Of a stretch of 64,000 nt of DNA, positions 12,520 through 21,968 are shown piece by piece. Within the stretch, counting starts at the first letter, position 1. Every line of letters starts with the position of its first letter. Made by a program: the position numbers and the translations under genes. The notes under the pieces are model-generated. The model was given only the letters and a program-made list of their open reading frames with translations, was not told the DNA's origin and searched no databases. This stretch comes from Galerina marginata (taxonomy: Eukaryota; Basidiomycota; Agaricomycetes; Agaricales; Galerinaceae): NCBI GenBank assembly GCA_023014335.1, contig JAECYW010000034.1, forward strand, positions 310,001-374,000, given 5' to 3'.

Positions 12520-13440
12520 TCGTCAAAGATAGGACCAAGTTTTTTCTCCAGAGGCTCTCCGAGCCTGGCTGCCATGGACCATATCTACAAAGACTTCACC
12601 GTGAAGACCCAGGCTGGGAGTGCAACTCACCCAGCCATTCAGCACGGCCCTTATACTCGCGAACAAGACTCTAAACCGGTATTACTCATTGACTGATGAG
12701 TCCGAGGACTACCGATTCGCTATGGGTATGTTTTTATTGCTTTAATTGATCGCACATGCGCCTAACTCACTCAATCTTTAGCGCTTCACCCCCAGCATAA
12801 GCTCGAGTACGTCCATCGAGCTGGCTGGATGCCTGAGTGGATCGGGACTGCCGAAACGCTCGTGCGCGACGAGTTCAATCAGTCCTACAAGAACCGCGCG
12901 CAGGGTGGCGAGGACAACGACGACAAGAACGCTGCGAGTTCTAACTTCTGAAGAGTCTGGCTCGGGGAACCACACTAAGGTAAGTCGAATGAAGTAATGA
13001 ACCCATTCATTACTTAGTTAACCCCGTTGTCAGGAATCTAAAAACATATTCGACAATCTCCCAGCCTACAAACACGCCTCGAAATCGAAATTCGTGGCCG
13101 ACGAACACAGCTTTATCTCAGCACACCGACTGAAAACGCCGCACAGCCTCTCCTCTGGTTGTACGAGAAACGAACCATATATCCTCACCCTTCATCGTAT
13201 GGCCTTAGATTACCTTTCGATCCCAGGTAAGCCTCTAAGTTTGTGTTGTATTTCACCTACTGATCTTGTTATCCAGCAACATCTGTTGATGTCGAACGGC
13301 TCGTTAGCCGCGGCTGCGTTTTGCTGTCCCATACTCGCAGCCGTCTTTCAGCTCAGACTACACGAGCTCTTCCGTGTTTGGGTACTTGGAGTCTTGCAGG
13401 ATTGGCGTTAACGCCGTCGCCATGCTCGACGATGTGGGAG
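12520..13440 (+). pseudogene. Decayed hAT transposase (C-terminal half)
   Basis: On the plus strand, but in changing frames, the sequence matches the end of the intact hAT transposase at 17,803-20,947. It reads IVKDRTKFFSRGSPS, then TLNRYYSLTDESEDYRFAMG, a GTATGT intron, ALHPQHKLEYVHRAGWMPEWI, ESKNIFDNLPAY, LHRMALDYLSIPG, another intron, and a TSVDVERLVSRG...LLSHTRSRLSAQTTRAL block (the hAT dimerisation domain). Exon and intron positions are the same as in the intact copy. Frameshifts and stops (around 12,660 and 12,950) make it non-functional. The N-terminal half, with its zinc finger, is missing. Confidence 0.85.
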
Positions 13441-13539
13441 TTAAAATTGAGCTAGACAAACTAGCTAAGGTACTTGGTAAGACATACCGTGGCTTGTAGT
13501 ATATAGTATTCCCAACGTCCCTACGTAGTTTACTTATGA

Positions 13540-13720
13540 TATATACAGATTATTTGTACCTTTGGGCTATCCCGCACAGGATACCCGTACCTGACTCGTT
13601 GCTGTGAACCCACGGCTTCGAGGGTATATACCAGTGCCACCATTGCGGGTACAGGTACAGGTGGGTTTGACAGTACCCACGGGAGATCCTGTGCTGTTGT
13701 CTATCTGACAGTATCCCAGG
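13540..13720 (+). other. Possible subterminal region of the decayed hAT element
   Basis: Just 3' of the transposase relic, GGTAC/GTACC and GGGTAC motifs cluster (GATACCCGTACC, GGGTACAGGTACAGGTGGG). The intact hAT copy has similar GGGTATGGG-rich ends. I could not identify the terminal repeat or a target duplication. Confidence 0.3.
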
Positions 13721-15030
13721 CGTGTCCGTTCCCGTTCGATTCGTCATATTGTCCATCATCGTTTTGTCGTAGTGTCTCCCGAAAATACTTTTTCGGAATG
13801 ACACGGAAAAGTGAAGTCTGTTCCGGAATTTCATCAGAGTATATTTCCCATAAGCGACTGACAATCCCGCGTTGTTGACCTAAATTTTTGGAGGGGGCTA
13901 TGTAGATTCGGTGTACCCATACGACGATGAGGATTTAAAGAGAGGAAGATAACAATATGTGCAAACCTAAGAAGCGCAAGATAGAAAGGAATCGGGAAGC
14001 TTTCCGATTATTTCACGCAAGGTCTACCTTCTGGGTCCTTTCCTTCATAGCCTGCGGTACATGTTTCAACTATTCATCCCAATTGAATGAAGACAAACTA
14101 ATCTTCTACGTTCATAGAAAAGAAAACATGAACTGCGCACCTCAGTGCTCTGTGGAAGTCCGCCGACTACGCGAGTGTATGTACTTTCGTGCATGTACAC
14201 CTGTCCTTTTACTTCCATCAAGGCTAATTTTAAAAAATGTTCCGATGTGCAGGGATCTTCTATAATGATAGCTGGAATCCTGTGCAAAAAGGTGTCAACT
14301 GTACGGCCAGCATGTGGGCATACTTATATATGGACGTTCATCGGAATGAGGCTTCTGTCAAAGACGCAAATAAAAGGTCTGCAGTGCAGCCTTAGCGCTC
14401 ACGGCAAAGATTCTGGGAGCCACCATCACCGATGGCGTCGATACCGAGGTCCTGGCGGCAGATTAGGGCAGTGAACGGACGGCTAAGAGGAAGGCTATAC
14501 ACCACTATTTCTGTACGAGAAACAATTCTCCGGATGACACAATGACTTGGCAACTTGGTGTTGGGAGCGAGTTTTGCGTCCTTCACGGACGACGATAACA
14601 AAGGGCTAGAGGAAGTTTGGGGATTCAGGTAGCTGAGACAGTAGAGGGGAAACTTAGGACGGATGGAGGATACCGGCGTAGGGCCGTAGATATTCTGACC
14701 TGTTCTGACGGTTTAATTTCGTTCAGATATGCGATTCAACACTGACCGTGCAAGTTCAGTTTTAATCAAATGGTTTGAAACTTTCCGGTTGACAGAAGGA
14801 GTCGTGCTGCAGGTGTCCGGTGGTCTGAGTGGCGTACTCCCATGAGGTTGCCAATTGTAAAGCCATCGTGTTCGATCTCGATAACAATGACACCGTTATA
14901 TTTGATGTACAGAGTTCATTGGTCGACGCCACAAGGATAATCCCTTCGATCGGGCAGTGGAAGATTCGTTAATTTTAGCAGGAGGGCTGTACGCCAAGTG
15001 TGTTGTCTCTTCGAGTCTCATTCCCTAGCC
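13721..15030. other. Intergenic region upstream of the TPR-CHAT gene
   Basis: It holds overlapping open frames of about 70-110 codons on both strands (13,957-14,474) without recognisable domains or clear splice sites. Nothing else was seen up to the promoter of the next gene. Confidence 0.35.
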
Positions 15031-15117
15031 TTTATATACGACCTTCAACTCACCCAGCTTCCAAAACCTTTTCTTTGTTTGTCAAGTTTCAATCAACCTC
15101 TACAACATTTCATCACC
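15031..15117 (+). promoter_or_regulatory. Core promoter and leader of the TPR-CHAT gene
   Basis: A TTTATATAC TATA-like box lies near 15,031, about 85 nt upstream of the first ATG (15,118). It is followed by a pyrimidine-rich leader and CATCACC directly before the ATG. This is the usual structure of an expressed fungal promoter. Confidence 0.45.
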
Positions 15118-16410
15118 ATGCCAGAGTCAAGATTACCCTCTGATAGTGATCGCAAATCAGATGCGCCTTCCACCCAAGAGCCAGGATCTCATATGGTGGA
15201 AGTTCGTGTTCGTATCATGGATCACGGAATCGGCTTTTGTGGTTGTTAACAATATTTATACAGATCTCAGGTGGAGAAAGCGACCATACCGAAGCCAGTG
15301 CACAGGAGAGCTCTCAACTACTGGTACGTCCTTTCCAAAATTCAATGCGTCACGATCTAATGATGAGCAGGTCACAGATATCGGCCCAGCTGTATGCACC
15401 GCAGACACCGATAAGAACACTATTGTTACCGATGTAAGTAAATGGTGTCGTCTCACTTCCCGAGGTTGTGATTATAATGACCTGCACTGCAGGAGTTTAT
15501 TAACGATGGCGAGGACGGTGCATCTGAAATGATCGATCTTGCCATCTCGCTTATGGCAGAATACAAGGCGGGGTTATCAATTTCAAATCTAAACAATGCG
15601 GTCTTCCTGTTTCGCCAAGTTAAAGATTGCCGTCCAACAAAACACCCTCTCCACACTGATTCCCTGAGGGATCTTGCGTCAGCATTGACAGTCAGATTTA
15701 TGTACACCAATCAGAAACACGACTTAACAGAATCTTTCACTCTTTATGACGAGATAGTCGAGGCTTGGACTTCGGACCAAAATTCAACCGATAGTGTGAG
15801 CACCGTTTATTCTTGACAGTGATATATTGGCTCATAAAACATGAAGAAAAACACCGCCATCGGACTAGAGGACGAAATGGATACCCAAGATATATTAGAA
15901 TTGGCGAAGGGAATGTTGACAGACATCCAGAGGTCAACTCCCCTTCACGTCCTGAACGATGTTGTCTTCCTCATTCGAGAGTCACTTGCGCATCTACCAG
16001 CTGCATCTACTAGCGGATTCGTGGCGTTGACCACTTTGGCTGATGCATTATATGCCCGTTTTAACCATTCCGATGATCTGACCGACCTGAACGAAGCTAT
16101 TTCTAATTTGCAAGACGCCAGCAAATGTTGCACGGACCGAGATCGGCAAAAATCAAACATAAACCTCCGGATCTGCGGATTGTTATTAACACGATTTGAC
16201 TTAATGGGGGATATTTCTGATCGTCAAACGGCATTGGATAATATTGAAGGCGCTAAAACTTCTGCAAGTATTCTGCAATCGCTTGAGTTTGCCATCGAAC
16301 TTCATGAACAGTTCATGCAGTCAGGTAACATGGCTGATCTGAATACTGCAGAGACACTGTTTAGGGAAGGAATGGCGGAACTACCTCAGGGAAGTGAGGA
16401 TTATGCCGCT

Positions 16411-17615
16411 GCTGTCAACAATCTTGCAAATGCCCTGTGGAGCCGATTCGAGCAAGGAGGTCAGCAAAGTGATCTCGATGAAGCCATTTCTCTGCACAGG
16501 CAAGCTCTTGAGCTCTTCGTTCCACCCCATCCCAATCGATCCAACTCGCTCAACAATCTTGCAAGTGCACTGTTGAGCCGATTTCGGCAAGGAGGTCAGC
16601 AAAGTGACCTTGATGAAGCAATTTCTCTGCACAGGCAAGCTCTCGAGCTCTTTGTTCCACCCCATCCCAATCGAGCCGGCTCACTCAACAATCTTGCTTC
16701 TGCACTGAGGAGCCGATTTGAGCAAGGAGGTCAGCAAAGTGATCTCGATGAAGCGATTTCTCTGCACAGGCAAGCTCTCGAGCTCCAACTTCCACCCCAT
16801 CCCAATCGATCCGGCTCACTCAACAATCTTGCAACTGCACTGTTCACCCAATTTAAGCAAGGAGGTCAGCAAAATGATCTCGATGAAGCCATTTCTCTGC
16901 TCAGGCAAGCTCTTGAGCTCTATGTTCCATCCCATCCCAATCGAACCGGCTCACTCAAAAATCTTGTTTCTGCACTGTTCACCCGATTTCAGCAAGGAGG
17001 TCAGCGAAGTGATCTCGATGAAGCTGTTTTTCTGAACAGGCAAGCTCTCGAGCTCTATGTTCCACCCCATCCCAATCGACCCTACTCGCTCAACGATCTT
17101 GCAACTGCACTGTTGACCCGATTTCAGGAAGGCGGTCAGCAAAGTGATCTCGACGAAGCCATTTTTCTGCACAGGCAAGCTCTTGAGCTCCGACTTCCGC
17201 CTGATCCCAATCGATCAAGCTCGCTCAACAATCTTGCAAATGCACTGTGCAGCCGATTTCGGCAAGGAGGTCGGCGAAGTGATCTCGATGAAGCCATTTC
17301 TCTGAACAGACAAGCTCTTGAGCTCTATGTTCCAACCCATCCCGATCGACCCAACTCGCTCAACGATCTTGCAACTGCACTGTGGAGCCGATTTCGGCAA
17401 GGAGGTCAGCGAAGTGATCTTGATGAAGCCATTTCTCTGCACAGGCAAGCTCTCAAGCTCTTTGTTCCACCCCATCCCGATCGATCGAACTCACTTGACA
17501 ATCTTGCTTCTGCACTGAGGAGCCGATTTGAGGAAGAAGGTCAGCAAAGTGATCTTGATGAAGCCATTTCTCTGCACAGGCAGGCTCTCGAGCTCTTTGT
17601 TCCACCCCATCCCAA
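16411..17615 (+). repeat. TPR-coding tandem array, proximal block (about 9 units of 135 bp)
   Basis: The CAACAATCTT landmark recurs every 135 nt (for example ending at 16,560, 16,695 and 16,830). Each 45-residue unit carries the consensus pattern SLNNLA.AL..RF..GGQ.SDLDEAI.L.RQALEL..P.HPNR. Units differ by only a few substitutions, which suggests recent expansion or gene conversion. The last unit is cut by the transposon just after its CATCCCAA target site. Confidence 0.95.
17608..17615. repeat. 8-bp target-site duplication, left copy (CATCCCAA)
   Basis: This octamer directly precedes the transposon terminus TAGGGATTG and is identical to 21,961-21,968. Eight-bp duplications are diagnostic for hAT-family insertion. 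Confidence 0.95.
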
Positions 17616-17674
17616 TAGGGATTGGCAGGGGTAACCCTGGGGTATTCCAGAGCTACCCCCACCCCTACCCCAGC

Positions 17675-17706
17675 AAACCCATACCCTCGCATGAGGGTAT
17701 GGGTTT
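17675..17706. repeat. Subterminal hairpin of the hAT element
   Basis: Perfect 14-nt arms (AAACCCATACCCTC and its complement) surround a GCAT loop, 60 nt inside the left terminus. GGGTATGGG-type motifs recur around it and near the right end (21,855-21,935). It is a candidate transposase-binding or end-pairing site. Confidence 0.8.
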
Positions 17707-17802
17707 CGGCGGGTCAGGGTATGGGTTTTCACGGGGTCTGGGGGTACAAAAACCCGCGCGGGTCAGGTTCAAGGGTCAATAGTATATACATAGCCTACAG
17801 TC

Positions 17803-20800
17803 CTAGATAGCGTCCCAATTATCAGGCAATTCCTGCTCATCACCGTCTACTTCAGGGAGAACAGCAGCAGCTTTAACATCACTGTCCTTAACATACCCAA
17901 GGAGACTCCAAACCCCGAGGCACAAAAGCGCTCGCGTCGACTGGACCGAAAGCCGACTACGGACATGGGACAATAGAAGGCGTCCCTGACTAAATGTTCG
18001 TTCAACGTCGACTGACGTCGCTAAAAAAAATATAGTGAGCATAATGCAATACAAAAGCAACAGAAGACGTACCGGGAATGGATAGATAATTAAGCGCCAT
18101 GCGGTGGAGGCGAGGGAATACGTGCTTATGCTCATACCACCAGAGCAGCGCGTCTTCGACGTGTTCAGGTTCAGTACTCAAGTACTTTTCAAGTTCGTCC
18201 CGTATTGCTGGTTGTTCTGGCGGTTGAAGGGCCGGAAGGTTGTCAAAGATGTTTTTTGACGTTGTAGCCGTCGACTGAGTAATAAAAATCAGAAGGTTCG
18301 TAAACGTGGCTTTAGAACAAAGAAAAAATACCTTGGTAGGAGCAGGCGCTGCCCAATCCGCATCCAAAGAAGCAAATGATCTATCAAATTCGGTTTGAAC
18401 AATCGACTTCGCCTCATCAATCCAATCTGCCTGCCATCCAGCCTTCTCAAAATACCTGAGCTTGTGACGAGGGTGGAGGACTGGATATTCAATAGATATA
18501 ATCAAATTCCGTAGGTTAACGAGAGAGTATAAGTACATACCCATCGCGATTCGGAATACCTCAGACTGATCTGTTTTGCTGTAATAACGGTTCAACGTGC
18601 GTTTACCGATTGCGAGTGCTGCTTTGATGGCCACAGAGTACGTGTCCGAGCTTGCAGCCGTCGCAAGATGCGCGTCGATGTGATCCATGGCCGGAATCAC
18701 CGTTGCAATATTTGGTGTACTTCGAGAGAAGAACAAAGTGGCGTCCTTAAAGATCTAAAGAGATGTTGAGGTGGATAAGGTGACCTTTACGCATTGGAAT
18801 GAAAGAAGAACTCACCTTCAACACATCGCGCAGCTGCTCTCCGATCTTCCAGTCCTCCTCACTCAGCTCGTACTGTCTGAGTTTCATGTCCCGATCGCCC
18901 ATGATTGTGTTGAGGGCCACGCGATGCTCAACTGCGAAGTCAAGCATGTCGAAAGTCGAGTTCCAACGGGTGCGGACGTCTCGGGGCATCATTCGAGCAG
19001 CAATCTCGAGGTCTTCGAGTACCGAGAACCATTTTGGAAGGATGAGGGTAGTCGAATTCTTGATAGCAAATGCCGCTTTGCGAAGCTGATCAACAAGTCA
19101 GTTATTATTACTTAATCAGCGAGGTTGGATTTGCTTTACCTTCGTTAACAGCAGTCGCACGGGCTTAACGCTTTCATCTAACTCCTCCAACTCTTCCTCA
19201 CTCATCGTCTCACGTTCGTCGACCCATCCCTCGACGTTATCGGTATCTCCGTCCTCGCCATCCTCACTGTGATCAGATTCAGCTTCCTCAGTCTCGATAT
19301 CGCCGGCCAGCTTCAAGAGCTCTTTCGTGGCATCGTCCAGTATCGCGTCGGCCTTTGTTTCAGGTATGTCGAATTGCTTGATGATGCTCTTTACGACGAG
19401 GTTTAACACGTGCGTGAAGCAGCGCGTCTGGTTAGCAGCTCCTGGAAAGTCATCAAGGAGGTCCTTGAGTTCGTCAAACATGGCGTCGTTGTTGGTGGCG
19501 TTGTCGCACGTAATCGAGAGGATCTAGGAACATAGGTTAGTTACATTCATTCTCTGTATTCACTTGAATTCTCACCTTATCACTTATTCCGAAGTCCTCG
19601 AGGATCTGCGCAAATGCGGCTGCAAGATTTAGGCCCGAGTGTGAACGCGCGACTTCAAGAAGGTCGAGAAGCATTGAGGCGGGGACCCCTTTGACCTCGA
19701 AGTGAACGGTCACAGCAATGTACGCTTTGTTGTTGGGAGATGTCCACGCATCGGTAGCGAAGTTCAGGGCCCCCTCATGCTCCTGATTGTTTCACAAGTA
19801 AGTAAACTGCTTGTCACTTCATTGATAGCTAATAAATTTTACCTGAAGCATTTTAGCGAGACGCTTTCGAACAGCAACAAACACAGTCTTGACGTCGCGC
19901 GACACCGTTTCAGGCGAGGGAAGATAGTATTCAGGTCGTCCAGTTTTCATGAGCGACTTGAATGCGCGATCTCTAACGATTTGAAAAGGCCGTTTATTCT
20001 CAGACACCCAACGAACAATCTCGGCCCTATGGGATTTGGTTAGTGGGAATAGGCCAGAAGGTATGATTACAAAACCCACCTCGTTTCGGTCTTTGTGTGT
20101 TGACGGTGCGAATAGGTGACTTTCCCCTTCCCAATCCTTTCGAATTCGGCCGTTATCGATCCGTCGCGCAACTTCGACTTCGCCAGAACCTCCCGTGCTC
20201 CAGCCAGGTCCTTCGTTGCATCCGCCGCCGCGACTGCTTCGTCACCCCAGCAAATCCTAGCATGCTTTCGCATGTTACTAGTTGATCTCGCATCACTAGT
20301 GTCGAGATACCGGCGGACATCGCGCCCGTTCTTCCCTTTGCAGCGGCTAGCTCCACATTCGAAAACGTGGTATCGCCGGCTTTCTTTGTACTCGATTCGG
20401 GGGATCTTTCGGAAGAAGACATAGATAGGTGAGGTCCATTCTTTCGAGAGTCGCTCTGTTTAAATATTAGCCTCGGTTTGCAGACAAAGGACAGGAACGA
20501 ACTTAGCTCTGCCTCCGCGTCTTCTTCCGCCGCCTCGTCATCATCTATTTCGATTACTGAACGAGTCTCCTCGCCATCGTCTTCATCATCACTTCCGTCA
20601 GCTGCCTCGAGGATGTGTCGGGGATTACGTGGCGGGTCTGATCGAGGGCGATCGCGGTCATCAAGAACTTCTTCGATCTCGGGCGATGGCGTTCGGGTTC
20701 GTGCAGCCTTTGCGGATGGTCCAGGCTGTGCAGGCCTCGCAGATTGCGAAGGCTTTGTGGGCGGACGAGCACCTTTTGTTGGAGCTGTCTTCTCGGTATT

Positions 20801-20947
20801 CGGTCTCGTTGGAGCTGAGGTGGTAGGCGCCGACATCTGCTTCTTGGGTTTTTTCTTAGCCAGTGTAACAGGCTCGCCGTTATCGTCGAGCGGGGCGGTC
20901 CTTTTGCGGTCTGGGCGACCATTAAGGATTGATTCGGTAGGCATCAT
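17803..20947 (-). CDS. hAT transposase (BED finger, RNase-H fold, hATC dimerisation)
   Basis: The exons read are 20,947-20,503, 20,455-20,080, 20,026-19,843, 19,782-19,576, 19,523-19,140, 19,085-18,816, 18,754-18,541, 18,480-18,332, 18,274-18,073 and 18,020-17,803. They total 2,649 nt, giving 882 residues without a stop. In order: a basic, Ser/Pro-rich and then acidic N-terminus (1-148); a BED-type zinc finger (FECGASRC at about 182, NMRKHARIC at about 215); an RNase-H-like core with likely metal-binding Asp in FATDAWTS (about 346) and SITCDNATNND (about 411); an acidic insert; RTRWNSTFDML; and the hATC dimerisation domain (WWYEHKHVFP...SVDVERTFSQG, about 788-845). It would cut and paste the element in the nucleus. 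I start at the ATG at 20,947. Expression is not shown. Confidence 0.92.
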
Positions 20948-21189
20948 CGTTGAGATTGAACACACAAAGCTGACTTTGTCGTTAGGATGAAATATATATT
21001 GTGACCGTACGATTTGCTACGCATGTAGGTGCGGCTCCGATATAGTGAGCTCGTGTTAATAACTGTGCTATCGGTTACTCATGCGCCGATGAAACAGGAG
21101 GTAGATACAGCGAAAAGGGCCGAAAGACGTTAAATACCTCAACAGCAAAAATATGGCGTATCATTGGTATTTCGGCACCCACTACCCAC

Positions 21190-21660
21190 ATTCTTACTCC
21201 ACTCATGTCTGACCCAGCTCCTCGCGCTGTTCAAACGCGCTGCTACTCTCACGTTGTCCATCTTGTTTACCAACAACTGCTGCATCAAGACCCATACGTG
21301 CAAGCTGTGTTGATGCATTCAGAGGATTTCATTCGTGTAAGCCGCCCTCAGTTAGCCTACCGTTCATTTATTTACTCGTTTAAATCTTCAAGATCTTGCA
21401 ATTAAACACTGTCGAAGACTTGGATGAGGACTTGGTCTCGGATGAGGAGCTTCCGGCTCTCGAGCGTGTCGAGGATGATGAACATTTGACTGCTTTCGAA
21501 GTATGTATGACGAGCCCTCACTATTTTTTAAATACTTACCCTTCTTCTCGAAAAGGCTGATAGTTTCACCCATCTTGATTTAAGGGTTAACATCTCATTC
21601 GACGCCTGGGCATCCGGAAATGCCGATGCCTGGTTCGCTAATGTTATACATGTAGAGTAG
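21190..21660 (+). pseudogene. Scrambled fragment of a second hAT-type transposase inside the element
   Basis: On the opposite strand to the resident transposase, AVQTRCYSHVVHLVYQQLL resembles the hAT core NQTRCFTHVLNLVV, and an acidic DLDEDLVSDEELPAL run follows. Further on, SFDAWASGNADAW resembles the DAWTS motif, which normally comes before that core. The pieces are out of order and interrupted. They may be a nested or captured relic in the element's 5' region. Confidence 0.45.
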
Positions 21661-21960
21661 TTCCTCGTTCGTCGATAAGGTTACTCCCACTTGTCAACAT
21701 CTGTACTGTACATACATATTTTCAAGTTACCGAGTTCGCGCGCCATGCGATGGTGCCTAGCATTTCTACTGACACGTGGGGTGTATCATGTGGTGCATAG
21801 GTTTGCAGGCATAGCCGCCGAGGCCCTGGCGCTTTCTGACCCGCCTACCCATGGCTGGGGTATGGGTTTTGGGAGGGTACGAAATCACCTACCCATACCC
21901 ATACCCCGACAAAACCCACACCCCAACCCGCACGGGTCACCGTACCCGTGACAATCCCTA

Positions 21961-21968
21961 CATCCCAA
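21961..21968. repeat. 8-bp target-site duplication, right copy (CATCCCAA)
   Basis: Identical to 17,608-17,615; it marks the right edge of the hAT insertion. The TPR repeat resumes here in the original frame, but two bases later the expected CGA arginine codon is TGA. Confidence 0.95.

Larger units (their letters stand above)
17616..21960 (-). mobile_element. hAT-family DNA transposon, apparently complete (4,345 bp)
   Basis: The termini are imperfect inverted repeats: TAGGGATTGGCAGGGGTA at the left and, read inward from the right, TAGGGATTGTCACGGGTA. The element is flanked by an exact CATCCCAA duplication. The ends are rich in GGGTATGGG/CCCATACCC motifs, including a perfect 14-bp-arm hairpin at 17,675-17,706. 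Such subterminal repeats are where hAT transposases usually bind. The minus strand carries one transposase gene (17,803-20,947) whose ten exons join in frame with no stop. Nearly 1 kb lies between the transposase ATG and the right terminus and includes a scrambled piece of another hAT gene. It inserted in the sense-coding exon of the TPR-CHAT gene. Confidence 0.95.

Noticed and set aside
16381..17518. Long open frames on the other strand and frames of the TPR array (for example 16,381-16,665 minus; 16,718-17,035 plus)
   Set aside because: They repeat with the 135-bp period and mirror the TPR codons. They are shadows of the repeat, not genes.
20478..20990. 170-codon plus-strand frame opposite the transposase N-terminus
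   Set aside because: It is antisense to an acidic/Ser-rich exon that joins in frame to the transposase.
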